Program-made: the position numbers and the translations under genes
Part shown: positions 28,037-36,276 of the stretch, piece by piece
Layout: every line of letters starts with the position of its first letter
Position numbering within the stretch: position 1 is the first letter of the stretch
Notes under the pieces: generated by a model
Told to the model about the DNA's origin: nothing
The model's input: the letters and a program-made list of their open reading frames with translations, nothing else
Databases searched by the model: none
Assembly: GCA_965207475.1 (NCBI GenBank)
Contig: OZ242278.1
Span: 1,674,001 to 1,738,000, forward strand
Reading direction: 5' to 3'
DNA: 64,000 nucleotides
Origin: WTFY01 sp011523795
GTDB lineage: Bacteria; Pseudomonadota; Gammaproteobacteria; UBA4575

Positions 28037-28231
28037 ATGGACCAGGAATACAGAGATGCCGTAATCAAAATGGAGTCTGCGGGCGTAGACCCGGAATACC
28101 TGCTCGGCTGGCAGGGCGGTTACCTTGGGCATCCGGAGCGTGAAGAACAGCGCGTAACGGAAGCCTATACTGCAGGTTATGAAGACGGGCAGGAAAAAAA
28201 CACGGAAAACTTTGAAAAGTGGAAAAAATAA
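28037..28231 (+). CDS. Small charged protein, unknown
   Basis: 64 residues. A clear AAGGAG site lies 5-6 bases before the ATG. It is highly charged with many Glu, Tyr and Gly residues and a Lys-rich end; no membrane segment or motif. Tight spacing to the TrpD-like gene suggests one transcript and a shared task. Confidence 0.65.
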   Translation: MDQEYRDAVIKMESAGVDPEYLLGWQGGYLGHPEREEQRVTEAYTAGYEDGQEKNTENFEKWKK

Positions 28232-28324
28232 TCGGTTGTTGCCCCGACCGCCTAGTCCTGCTCCGGCCGGGAAATTACGGTTGCACCTGTGTGCCTGTTT
28301 ACCGCAGGGTAAACACCCATGACT

Positions 28325-28939
28325 TCATTCCTCACCCCACACGCCGGATTCCGGGATAGGAGGCGGCGAGAAATCAGCCTCGCTTAATGAAGCCTCCTGG
28401 CCTTTAAAGACTTTTTTGAGGCCCAGTAACAGTTTTGGTATCTCCGAGTCAATCACGTAATCTGGAATCCACTTGTTGTCTTTTGACCCCATTACTGCCT
28501 GCACATGGTTTCCAGCCAAGCGCCGCATGGGAAATCCGGGACCGTATTCCTCCGTGTAGCTGCACTCAGAAAATTCGGTCATCCTGTCGTTCAGCAGATC
28601 GATGAAGTTCTTGCGGTAGTTTCCTGTTCCGCAGGCTTCTGACCGGTTCTCTTGCATGGTATTGGCGAGATGCTGGCCCAGAGAATTGATAAACTGCTCA
28701 CGCTCAGCGGCCGTCATGCTGTCAAATACCATGCGGTCTGCAACATGGGCGCCAAAAGCGACAAATTCTGCGATGACGTCAAGTCGCTGTGACTGGCTAT
28801 GGGTTTCAAACCCTTCATTTTCCAGGAACAGGCACGAGTCAGCGCCCAGTACCCAAAGATTGAAGGCAACTACACTCGCAATTTCTTCAGGTGTACGCTG
28901 TCGGTCCTGCAGGTTCCACTTGGTTTTCAGTCTAGCCAC
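28325..28939 (-). CDS. Hypothetical soluble protein
   Basis: 204 residues without signal peptide or membrane helix. The middle is largely helical (VIAEFVAFGAHVADRMVF). The C-terminal part contains the segment GNHVQAVMGSKDNKWIPDYVID and a Pro-rich acidic tail. I do not recognise the family. The gene is divergent from 29015-30064, with 75 bases between the starts. Confidence 0.65.
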   Translation of the reverse strand: MARLKTKWNLQDRQRTPEEIASVVAFNLWVLGADSCLFLENEGFETHSQSQRLDVIAEFVAFGAHVADRMVFDSMTAAEREQFINSLGQHLANTMQENRSEACGTGNYRKNFIDLLNDRMTEFSECSYTEEYGPGFPMRRLAGNHVQAVMGSKDNKWIPDYVIDSEIPKLLLGLKKVFKGQEASLSEADFSPPPIPESGVWGEE

Positions 28940-29014
28940 GATTTCCTCTTTGGAATACTGGTCAGGCGTATACCTGTTTTATGATCATGATGTAACTGGG
29001 CATATAATATACCT

Positions 29015-30064
29015 ATGGTGAACCATCCAGAACTACTTTGTACGGCTGTTCAAAAGAACTGTGACATCTCGGATGCACAAAATGCGGCGAACTACACGCT
29101 GTGTGTCTACCTTTTGAAGATGCGGGAATATTTCCGCTGGGAAAACGGTTATGCTTTCAATGCGGTTTTGCCGAAAAAGGAAGTGGGTGACTGGGTACAG
29201 CAACGCGAGGACTTGTGGGAGAGTCTCGAGCAGGAGAGCTTTATCCCGCTGCCTATAGACGGCAGGGAATTCGATCCCTTTGATACAGAGAACATAAACA
29301 AAGCGCTGGCACCCAAACACTACGTATACAGCGGTGGAATAGGCTTGCGTGCTGTCCCCAACTTCTTCCTGGCCAGGCTTGAATCAAAGGAAGTATATGA
29401 TGACTTCACCATGTACGTGTCTGCGGATGAATGTGCACGGGATTTGACGGCCCCCCCTGCAATGACTCAGGGAAAGAATGTCTTCGTACGGAAAGAGTCG
29501 CTGCGTAGGCTCATGTGGGAAAAATTTGAGGAGTGGAGATGGCACAAGAAAGACAATGCCATGGCCAAGGCATTGTCCTATTATGATTTCGAAAATGATA
29601 TTGGTCAGGCATTGGATCAAATGACCGACAATGAACTGGAGGCAGTGGCACTGCATGAGATAGGAGAGTTCATTGCCTCCCGGGAACTCGGTCAAGGCTG
29701 GCATGACATGATTGTCAGTCTGCCCCGGTCCAAGGCTGAAATGACCGCCAGGGCGGTGAAGGACCTGCTGGCAGACTGTGTTTCTACCTTGCCGGGATTG
29801 ATTGAGAACTATAACCCGGCTTCCTTGCATTTTTTTGCAGCCAACCTTACATCCATGCGCAGGGAATTGTTTCCAGGCTTTCTGGATGCATATGCGAAAT
29901 GGGCAGATACTGGAAATCTGAAGCCGTTGAAAAATCTGGTGGCGAAAGGAACCCGGCACTGGCTGAATGTGGCAGGCGACATGCTGGCCTGCTATGAGCG
30001 CCAAGGTGACAGGGGGCTGTCCGCCCTGGAGAACTTTGTCATGAAAAACTCACTTCGATCGTGA
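29015..30064 (+). CDS. Hypothetical protein, 349 residues
   Basis: A soluble protein with no recognised domain. The text is well formed (RWENGYAFNAVLPKKEVGDWV near the start and ALHEIGEFIASRELGQGWHDM in the middle). The HEIGEF element resembles a metal-binding helix but is not a full HExxH. Its stop overlaps the GTG start of the 2OG oxygenase gene by 4 bases (GTGA), so the two are translationally coupled. Confidence 0.7.
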   Translation: MVNHPELLCTAVQKNCDISDAQNAANYTLCVYLLKMREYFRWENGYAFNAVLPKKEVGDWVQQREDLWESLEQESFIPLPIDGREFDPFDTENINKALAPKHYVYSGGIGLRAVPNFFLARLESKEVYDDFTMYVSADECARDLTAPPAMTQGKNVFVRKESLRRLMWEKFEEWRWHKKDNAMAKALSYYDFENDIGQALDQMTDNELEAVALHEIGEFIASRELGQGWHDMIVSLPRSKAEMTARAVKDLLADCVSTLPGLIENYNPASLHFFAANLTSMRRELFPGFLDAYAKWADTGNLKPLKNLVAKGTRHWLNVAGDMLACYERQGDRGLSALENFVMKNSLRS

Positions 30065-30678
30065 CAGTCGGTCGGGCAACAGACCGGGCCGGGATTCCGC
30101 CCAAGGCAATTCGGGAGATCAAGCCGGGCAGTTTCATTTTTGAGCAGCGTGGTTCCCTTTCCAGGCAATTTTGCGCTGAGGTCATTCAGGGCTTTGAGAA
30201 TGCCGAAAATGAACAATATGAAGGGCGGATAGGACAACTGGCCGGCCAGGATATGACAGTTAAGAAGTCCACGGATCTCGTTATCAGTGGGAAACCACAT
30301 TGGAAATTTGCTGACCGGATGTTATTTCGAGCGTTAGGACACGCCATCCTGGAATTTCGGGAACGTTATCCATTTTTCAAGGGTCCATTCAAGGACATGG
30401 GCTACGGCATACAAAGGACCCGTGCAGGCGAGTATTACCACTGGCATGTGGACGGCGGCAGCCATGATTTCAGTCATCGACAACTGGTGGCAATATGGTA
30501 CCTGAATGATGTGGAGGGTCCCGGGGGAGAAACGGAATTCCTGTTCCAAGGCGTAAAGGTCCGGCCGGACGCAGGCAAGCTGGTTCTGTTTCCACCTTTC
30601 TGGACACATGAGCATCGGGGCGTTACCTTGAAACAGGGGGTTAAGTACATTGCCACGACGTGGGTCGTCTTTGCATGA
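30061..30678 (+). CDS. 2-oxoglutarate/Fe(II)-dependent oxygenase (prolyl 4-hydroxylase type)
   Basis: 205 residues from a GTG coupled to the preceding stop. The iron triad is visible as HWHVDGG (H-x-D) and THEHRGV near the end. An Arg/Lys for 2-oxoglutarate is plausible in the GVKYIATTW segment. The class hydroxylates protein side chains or small molecules. It may act on the protein encoded upstream or on a client related to the Dsr region; this is inference. Confidence 0.85.
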   Translation: MTVGRATDRAGIPPKAIREIKPGSFIFEQRGSLSRQFCAEVIQGFENAENEQYEGRIGQLAGQDMTVKKSTDLVISGKPHWKFADRMLFRALGHAILEFRERYPFFKGPFKDMGYGIQRTRAGEYYHWHVDGGSHDFSHRQLVAIWYLNDVEGPGGETEFLFQGVKVRPDAGKLVLFPPFWTHEHRGVTLKQGVKYIATTWVVFA

Positions 30679-31129
30679 CACTGACGCGGTGTCTTACAAG
30701 TCTCCAGCTACTCCAGCAGAGTTTGCCGAGTATTTTGCGTTCAGGTGGGAAATGTTGCGCAAACCCCTGTGTTTGCCACGCGGCAGCGAACGAGATGAAC
30801 TTGAAAATGATGCATTTCATCTTGCGGCATATGACGGGAATCAAATTGTGGGGGTGGGCAGGCTGAATGTTGAGACCCAACACACCGCCAGGATCAGGTA
30901 CATGGCTGTTCACAGCCAGTACAGGCTCAGGGGGATTGGGAGCACCCTTCTTTTACAGCTGGAGCAGTTTGCACAGGACCACTGTATACGAGTCTGCTGG
31001 TTGTATGCACGCGAAGCGGCCGTAAGCTTTTATGTCAGAAACGGCTACGTCATACATGGAGAAGCCCTGAGTGAACTGTCCGGGTTGCATCATGAGAGGA
31101 TGGAAAAGTGTTTTGTGCAGCCAGGTTAG
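30671..31129 (+). CDS. GNAT-family N-acetyltransferase
   Basis: About 152 residues. It has the acetyl-CoA binding block YRLRGIGSTLLLQLEQFA and the C-terminal strand VSFYVRNGYVIHGEALSELSGLHHERM, as in ElaA/YjcF-like GNATs. The start is uncertain: TTG at 30650 or 30671 (overlapping the previous stop) or GTG at 30689 are all possible, and none has a strong ribosome site. It forms a run with the 2OG oxygenase and the 349-residue protein. Confidence 0.8.
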   Translation: MHDTDAVSYKSPATPAEFAEYFAFRWEMLRKPLCLPRGSERDELENDAFHLAAYDGNQIVGVGRLNVETQHTARIRYMAVHSQYRLRGIGSTLLLQLEQFAQDHCIRVCWLYAREAAVSFYVRNGYVIHGEALSELSGLHHERMEKCFVQPG

Positions 31130-31174
31130 GGTTTCAGGACAGGTTTTTTCTCCCGGTCCCCTGAGAGCGGTAAC

Positions 31175-31210
31175 CCTTCCGGTACAGACGGGTGTGGTAT
31201 AATCCACACC
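31175..31210 (+). promoter_or_regulatory. Extended -10 promoter inside a perfect palindrome, upstream of a dsrC paralogue
   Basis: TATAAT (31198-31203) is preceded by TGG, making an extended -10. It is flanked by perfect 7-base arms, GGTGTGG (31191-31197) and CCACACC (31204-31210). A dimeric repressor bound here would cover the -10 exactly. No good -35 is visible. It lies 36 bases before the ATG at 31246. Confidence 0.6.
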
Positions 31211-31245
31211 AGAGACGCATATATTTTCCAAGGGGGTGAAAGCTC

Positions 31246-31584
31246 ATGACTGCCTTGACGACAAGTGAAAACGAGCGCTCTTTCATGTCTGAAGACTGGT
31301 CTGATGAGGATGTCAGAAAAGTTGCCGCAGAGGAGGGGATTACCCTGACGGATGACCATTTTGAGGTGATGCATGCCCTGCAGGAGTACTATTCACGGCA
31401 TGAGATCAATTTGATTAACATGCGTGAACTGCACGATGCATTAGAGGAAAAGTTCCACTACAAGGGCGGGTTGAAATATCTGTACGACCTTTTCCCGGGC
31501 GGACCCATTGCCCAGGGCTGCAAAATGGCAGGGCTGCACGTACCTGCCGGTGCAGTGGATAAAGGTTTCGGCAGTGTTGCCTGA
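31246..31584 (+). CDS. DsrC/TusE-family protein with a single C-terminal-arm cysteine
   Basis: 112 residues. The core block LTDDHFEVMHALQEYY...LKYLYDLFPGGPIAQGCKMAGL is that of DsrC. True DsrC carries two cysteines, 11 residues apart, at the flexible C-terminus. Here the first is kept (Cys92), the second position is Ala103 in PAGAV, and the tail is extended by nine residues. It cannot form the DsrC intramolecular disulfide or trisulfide, so a carrier or regulatory role is more likely. AGGGGG precedes the ATG by 8 bases. It has its own palindromic promoter. Confidence 0.88.
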   Translation: MTALTTSENERSFMSEDWSDEDVRKVAAEEGITLTDDHFEVMHALQEYYSRHEINLINMRELHDALEEKFHYKGGLKYLYDLFPGGPIAQGCKMAGLHVPAGAVDKGFGSVA

Positions 31585-31616
31585 ATGTTGAGCGACGAAA
31601 CTGCAGACAGGATTCG

Positions 31617-33542
31617 TCAGTAAGTCAGGCCCATCTTGATATAGCCACTGGGGCAGACATCTGCACAAATGTGGCATCCGACGCATTTGTCGTAATCAGT
31701 GTCTACGTAGCGTCCCATCGCCCGCTGGTCTTTCTTGACCCGAAAGATCGCATCTTCAGGGCAGTACACCACGCAGTTGTCACATTCAAAGCACATGCCA
31801 CAACTCATGCAACGGGCTGCCTCGTCGATCGCTTTCTGCTCCTCAAGCGCGGAGAATCTTTCCTGAAAATTATTCAGCACAGATTCTGCTGATATATTTG
31901 CCTCCTGCCTGCGATTCATCAGTTCGTGTTCAAAATATGCCAGGTGCAACTGGTCATGAGTGGCAATTTCAGTCTTAGAGCGGTCTTCGTAGTTGTGGAT
32001 TGCAAAATTGGAAGAGTCCGTCCCCCACGCTTCTTCGCTGTCAAACGGGGCAGGCTCAAGCTCGCGTGTACGCAATTCCTCCAGCAGCTTGAAATGATGC
32101 GTGTCAATTTTAGGACGGGATGGAATTTCCTTGTCCATCAGGTAGTGGTGCAGGCTTTCAGCAGCAATTGAGGCTTGTCCGATTGCCGTGGTTAAAAGGT
32201 GAGGGTTGATGGCATCTCCAGCTACGAAATGGCCAGGTTTGCCAGCCACCTGGTACGTCTTGTCTGCATCCATCAGTCCTCGTCCATTGTCAAATTCTTC
32301 AATACCGGTGTAGTCCCCGGTCTGACCCGTCGCACTTACGATCAGGGTGCATTCGATATCGAACTCTTCTCCTTCCTTGGGGCACAGCTTGCCATCCACT
32401 TCCTCGACGGGTACCACCCTGAGGGCCTTGGCCCTGCCTTCCTCATCCTTGATGACTTCGATGGGCGACAACCCGTCGTGTATTTCCACACCTTCTTGAA
32501 TTACTGCATCAAGTTCGTGCTGGGTTGCTGGCGCCTGCGAAATTGGACGCCGATAGACGACCCATACATCGGCGCCTTGGCGCTTGGCGATACTCGCCAC
32601 GTCGTGCACGGTATAGCCTAGAATGACATTTTCCGGCCGGTCTTTTTGCGTGGTATTCTTGATATTGCCGATACGTCTTGCGACGGCCAGCACGTCCATG
32701 GCTGTATCTCCAGCCCCTATCACAAGTATCCGTCCACTGATGTATTTCAAACGATCTTCATTGAATGCGCGCAAATAGGACATACCATCCACCACATTGG
32801 GGGCATCGCCCCCCGGTATGGGCAGTTTCTTTCCCGCCACGGCGCCGATTCCCCAGAGTATGGCGTCATAATCACGCTCCAGCTCTTCGACTGAAACGTC
32901 TGTGCCGACCCGGGTGTTCAGCTTTACCTCGACACCCATGTCGATGATCCGGTCGATTTCGCCGTCAAGCACGGAACGCGGTGTCCGGTAACCTGGTATG
33001 CCGAATACCATCATGCCGCCCAGCTTGTCGTACTCGTCAAAAATGGTGCAGGCATGACCCTGTTTACGCAGAAAATATGCGGCTGTCAGCCCGGCACACC
33101 CGCCACCAATTATGGCAACTTTCTTGCCGCTATCCTGTTCAGGTACTGAAAAGGTCAAATCCTGTTTCAGTGCCCAGTCCCCGACATACTGCTCTACCGC
33201 ATTGATGCCGACTGCTTCCTCCACTTCGTTTCTGTTACACCCGTCTTCACATGGGGCCGGGCACACCCTCCCCATGACCGATGGAAAAGGATTGGCTGAG
33301 GTCATGCGCCAAAATGCATGCTCCTGCCAGGTCATGTCACCTACTGGTTTGTCAATGCCGCGAACGATCGAAAGCCAGCCACGGATGTCATGACCAGACG
33401 GGCAGCTTGCCTGGCAAGGAGGAGTCCGGTGAATATATGTGGGACAGATTTCTGACAACCCGTTTTGCACAACAGACTTGCCCCATTGTTTCGTAATGTG
33501 GTCACCATCTTCATAGAGTCGAAAAGTGAGCTTCTCTGCCAT
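31617..33542 (-). CDS. dsrL: DsrL, NAD(P)H-linked iron-sulfur flavoprotein of the rDsr system
   Basis: 641 residues. It is like GltD at the N-terminus (cluster cysteines CQASCPSGHDIRGWL and CPAPCEDGC), with FAD site VAIIGGGCAGLTAAYFLRKQG and NAD(P) site ILVIGAGDTAMDV. A long linker follows, then a C-terminal ferredoxin domain (CMSCGMCFECDNCVVYCP and CVGCHICADVCP). In sulfur oxidizers DsrL takes electrons from DsrAB and reduces NAD(P)+. In Allochromatium its gene lies between dsrK and dsrJ; here it is outside the operon, on the other strand and 4.2 kb away. GGGAGG precedes the ATG by 9 bases. Confidence 0.93.
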   Translation of the reverse strand: MAEKLTFRLYEDGDHITKQWGKSVVQNGLSEICPTYIHRTPPCQASCPSGHDIRGWLSIVRGIDKPVGDMTWQEHAFWRMTSANPFPSVMGRVCPAPCEDGCNRNEVEEAVGINAVEQYVGDWALKQDLTFSVPEQDSGKKVAIIGGGCAGLTAAYFLRKQGHACTIFDEYDKLGGMMVFGIPGYRTPRSVLDGEIDRIIDMGVEVKLNTRVGTDVSVEELERDYDAILWGIGAVAGKKLPIPGGDAPNVVDGMSYLRAFNEDRLKYISGRILVIGAGDTAMDVLAVARRIGNIKNTTQKDRPENVILGYTVHDVASIAKRQGADVWVVYRRPISQAPATQHELDAVIQEGVEIHDGLSPIEVIKDEEGRAKALRVVPVEEVDGKLCPKEGEEFDIECTLIVSATGQTGDYTGIEEFDNGRGLMDADKTYQVAGKPGHFVAGDAINPHLLTTAIGQASIAAESLHHYLMDKEIPSRPKIDTHHFKLLEELRTRELEPAPFDSEEAWGTDSSNFAIHNYEDRSKTEIATHDQLHLAYFEHELMNRRQEANISAESVLNNFQERFSALEEQKAIDEAARCMSCGMCFECDNCVVYCPEDAIFRVKKDQRAMGRYVDTDYDKCVGCHICADVCPSGYIKMGLTY

Positions 33543-33743
33543 TACCGGTTACCTCCCAGTACAAGTGCCTTGAATTCCAGATTTTGACTGAATCAAAAAT
33601 TTTATCAAGTAAATAAGAATTGCTGATTATAAGGAAAATTGAGAACAATAGAATATAACTTAAGCATTACTTCTGGCCAGGTGGACTACGCTAAATTCGG
33701 TATGACAGGCCCGTTTCTCAGGCCAGCCAATCGTTGACCAGGC
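33543..33743 (-). promoter_or_regulatory. AT-rich upstream region of dsrL
   Basis: About 200 bases without a gene. On the minus strand a TATAAT hexamer lies at 33631-33626 in a conspicuously AT-rich stretch (about 33585-33680). This gives a leader of roughly 80 bases before the dsrL ATG. No convincing -35 is seen. Confidence 0.35.
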
Positions 33744-34067
33744 TCATCCTGTAACCACCTCGGTTCGGGTCATGTCGCCAGAGGTATCGATGTCTACGGC
33801 CTGGACACCGGGGACCCTGTTCACGATATAGGCGGCCATCAACCCCACGGTGGCCGTCTTTTCCTGCTGGATTGCGGTGAGCATCCTGTCCGCTGCAATT
33901 TGACAGCGCTGAAGATCATCAGGGTGCTCAACCCAGGTCCGGCTCATCTGCCAGCCCCGGTCCATGTCTTCATCCATTTTTCTGAATGCCTCCTGTGCAT
34001 CGCGCACCATTTCGTCATCCAGCTGCAAGGGAAAAGTTTTTTCATCAATGGTGACTTTCAGTATCAT
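33744..34067 (-). CDS. Hypothetical 107-residue protein
   Basis: Starts at the ATG at 34067, with GGAG 8 bases upstream. It begins MILKVTIDEKTFPLQL and has the helical middle DEMVRDAQEAFRKMDEDMDRGWQMSRTWVEHP, rich in Asp, Met and Arg. No family is recognised. It is divergent from the PKHD-type hydroxylase at 34123 with 55 bases between starts, so the two share a promoter region. Confidence 0.6.
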   Translation of the reverse strand: MILKVTIDEKTFPLQLDDEMVRDAQEAFRKMDEDMDRGWQMSRTWVEHPDDLQRCQIAADRMLTAIQQEKTATVGLMAAYIVNRVPGVQAVDIDTSGDMTRTEVVTG

Positions 34068-34122
34068 CGACTTCACTCCGTCATGCGGGCATGTCAGTAT
34101 TGGCAAACCGAGTATTCAAAGA

Positions 34123-34791
34123 ATGTTGGTACAAATCAAGTACGTTCTGGGTGAAAGTGAACTGAGGCAGGCACGCAAGTTGCTGGCTGCTGCAGATTTT
34201 CGTGATGGCAGGCTTTCTGCCGGGGCCACTGCCCAGGTGGTGAAGCATAATGAGGAAGTAAACAGCGAAGACTCCGTATCCGAGCTGAATCGACTGGTTG
34301 TGGGGAACTTGGTTCGTCATCCGGAGTACAAGCTTGCTGCACTTCCGTATCGTATAGCTGTGCCATTTTACGTCCGGTACAGGGAAGGGATGTACTATGG
34401 TGAGCATATCGATGATCCTGTCATGGGCGAACATGACCGCTACCGTTCTGATGTTGCCGTCACCATATTCCTGAGCTCACCTGATGAATACGAAGGCGGC
34501 GACCTGGTGATTCAGACTCCATTTGGCGTTCAGAAAATCAAGTGTCCTGCAGGTGATGCGGTGCTGTACCCTGCATCAACCCGCCATCAGGTAGCGCGGG
34601 TAGCAGGTGGTGAACGTCTGGTCGCAGTGACCTGGGTACAGAGTCTGGTGCGAAGCCATGAGCAGCGCGGCCTGCTGTATCAGCTGGGGAAAACCCGTGA
34701 AAAGCTGCTGCGTAGAGATCCAGACACAGAGGATGCCAAGCGCGTGGACAATGTTTATGTCAATCTGGTGCGGATGTGGAGTGACACATGA
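34123..34791 (+). CDS. PKHD-type Fe(II)/2-oxoglutarate hydroxylase (PiuC/YbiX family)
   Basis: 222 residues from the ATG at 34123. The iron site is YGEHIDD (H-x-D) and RHQVARV; the Arg binding 2-oxoglutarate is likely in the GGERLVAVTW segment. N-terminal text KYVLGESELRQARKLL and the C-terminal RMW end fit PiuC. Family members are often near iron-uptake receptors; here it lies inside the sulfur region instead. The substrate is unknown. It converges on the 67-residue gene at 34874. Confidence 0.9.
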   Translation: MLVQIKYVLGESELRQARKLLAAADFRDGRLSAGATAQVVKHNEEVNSEDSVSELNRLVVGNLVRHPEYKLAALPYRIAVPFYVRYREGMYYGEHIDDPVMGEHDRYRSDVAVTIFLSSPDEYEGGDLVIQTPFGVQKIKCPAGDAVLYPASTRHQVARVAGGERLVAVTWVQSLVRSHEQRGLLYQLGKTREKLLRRDPDTEDAKRVDNVYVNLVRMWSDT

Positions 34792-34873
34792 ACTCTCTCG
34801 CTCAGGGCACTGTCGTGCCGACTTGGCAACACCCGAAATCACCGGAGTTGGCTGACGTCAAGCCAGAACGGCC

Positions 34874-35077
34874 TTAAGCCTTGGAGCCGACTTCCTCGTG
34901 GGCGTCATCAACCACTTGCATGGCCAGTTTCGTGTATTCATCCTTGAAGCCGGCCAGGTCCGTTCCTTCCTTCGGCAACCAGTAATCTTCCGGAGTAAAG
35001 TCCCCTCTTTGCTCAAGCTCAATGAATTTTCTCTGCATCTCAAGCAGTTTCTGGATTCTTTCCTGTTTAGAACTCAC
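34874..35077 (-). CDS. 67-residue hypothetical protein
   Basis: A GTG start with GAGGA 6-7 bases upstream. Starts MSSKQERIQKLLEMQRKFIELEQRG, a helical Lys/Glu-rich segment, and contains TPEDYWLPKEGTDLAGF. No known motif. It is the last gene of the minus-strand set that runs from the TauD-like gene through the Cas6-like and DsrC-like genes. Confidence 0.65.
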   Translation of the reverse strand: MSSKQERIQKLLEMQRKFIELEQRGDFTPEDYWLPKEGTDLAGFKDEYTKLAMQVVDDAHEEVGSKA

Positions 35078-35175
35078 GTCTGATCCTCATGGTCATCATG
35101 TGTTGCGTACCAAATTTAGTGCACTGCCGGTAGACTGTCTGTATTCCGTATTGGGTGGGGAAATCAAGTTCGGAA

Positions 35176-35517
35176 TCAATAGCCACCTTTACGCCGGCTT
35201 TCCGGTAACCCGCCTATACGCCCAGCCTGTTTGCTGGGATTGCCTGGAAACAGTTCATATAAGAACTTGGCATCCACCTTTTTTTCGTTCCATGCCTTTG
35301 CCATCGCCTTGACCATGTTACGGGTATTGGGCTGGTTGCCGTTGTTGTTGATGAATTCATCTCGGAGATACCGGATCACGTCCCAGTGTTTGTCTGATAG
35401 TTCGATGTCTTCTTCCCGAGCAATTACTTCTGCTACCTCTTCATTCCAGTCTTCGATATTGACCAGGAATCCTGAATTTGTAGTTTCGACGTCTTTGCCA
35501 TTAACGTTAATTGCCAT
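35176..35517 (-). CDS. Cysteine-free DsrC/TusE-family protein (RspA-like)
   Basis: 113 residues with the DsrC signature at both ends: MAINVNGKDVETTNSGFLVNIEDWNEEVAEVIA at the start and KFLYELFPGNPSKQAGRIGGLP near the end. Both functional cysteines are absent: the first position is Gly and the tail ends RRKGGY. No cysteine occurs anywhere in the protein. Such members were grouped as RspA and proposed to be regulatory. AGGAG lies 7 bases before the ATG. It is 63 bases downstream of the Cas6-like gene in the same direction. Confidence 0.9.
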   Translation of the reverse strand: MAINVNGKDVETTNSGFLVNIEDWNEEVAEVIAREEDIELSDKHWDVIRYLRDEFINNNGNQPNTRNMVKAMAKAWNEKKVDAKFLYELFPGNPSKQAGRIGGLPESRRKGGY

Positions 35518-35580
35518 ATTCCACTCCTAGAATATACAAATTGTGTTTTCTGAAAGTTGGAAAGTTTTTTGACTGCTATA

Positions 35581-36270
35581 TTATTTTTCCTGCGATTGTC
35601 CTACTGCGTCAATACCCTTATGAGGTAGGAATAGTCCACACCCCACCTTGCGTCCCGCACCCAGGCCATGTTGTTGTAAGTGAATGGAGTCCTTTATGTC
35701 AAGACTTGCAATCATCAGGCTTCGCGTGGCCAGATCCTTTTCAGGCATGCGCAATACATGGGCACGTCCGCTTATCATTTTTCTCGCCTGTATGCCCTCA
35801 TTGCCCAGCCAACCAGCGACCTGGTTCAGAAAGGCCTGTTCATCTGTGAGGTAATCAGTAGCGATGTACCGGGCAAAGATCGTGGTGTGTGAGGAAAGTA
35901 ATTTTTCTTGTGGCTGACTGAGCACGAGTTCATGGCTGCCTACCCGAATCCTTTTTCCTGCAAGCTGGGTGGCGGCGTTAACCTTTTGTTTCGGCAGCCG
36001 CAGCATGAAGCGGGTACGGCGGGACAGTGTCAAAAGTGCATTGGGATCCTGTGGCCGTATCCAGCCATTTCCTGATTCTGCTCCATGTATCAGGTGAATA
36101 CCTGCCCGGGGTTCGTCAGCCATCCAGGGCAGTTCCTCCTGAATGGCCCTGGAAAGGTCGTAGGCATGGTCAAGTGGCAACTGCCTGCACTGTACCTTGA
36201 AGGACAGGTCTACAATTTCATCCGGTACAACGAACTGTTCTTTCTTGTCATTCGAGTCCTGCCAGTACAT
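35581..36270 (-). CDS. Stand-alone Cas6/Cmx6-like protein (type I-MYXAN Cas6 family)
   Basis: 229 residues. The text VVPDEIVDLSFKVQCRQLPLDHAYDLS, PRAGIHLIHGAESGNGW, LLTLSRRTRFMLRLP and the terminal glycine-rich loop GLGAGRKVGCGLFLPHKGI matches, from memory, the Cas6/Cmx6 crRNA-processing family. His35 in LPLDHAY is a candidate general base. No repeat array or other cas gene occurs in this window. The gene follows a 66-residue gene by 6 bases and precedes a cysteine-free DsrC gene, so it is part of a sulfur-region operon. A non-CRISPR RNA substrate is therefore possible. Activity is not proven. Confidence 0.82.
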   Translation of the reverse strand: MYWQDSNDKKEQFVVPDEIVDLSFKVQCRQLPLDHAYDLSRAIQEELPWMADEPRAGIHLIHGAESGNGWIRPQDPNALLTLSRRTRFMLRLPKQKVNAATQLAGKRIRVGSHELVLSQPQEKLLSSHTTIFARYIATDYLTDEQAFLNQVAGWLGNEGIQARKMISGRAHVLRMPEKDLATRSLMIASLDIKDSIHLQQHGLGAGRKVGCGLFLPHKGIDAVGQSQEK

Positions 36271-36276
36271 GAGAAG

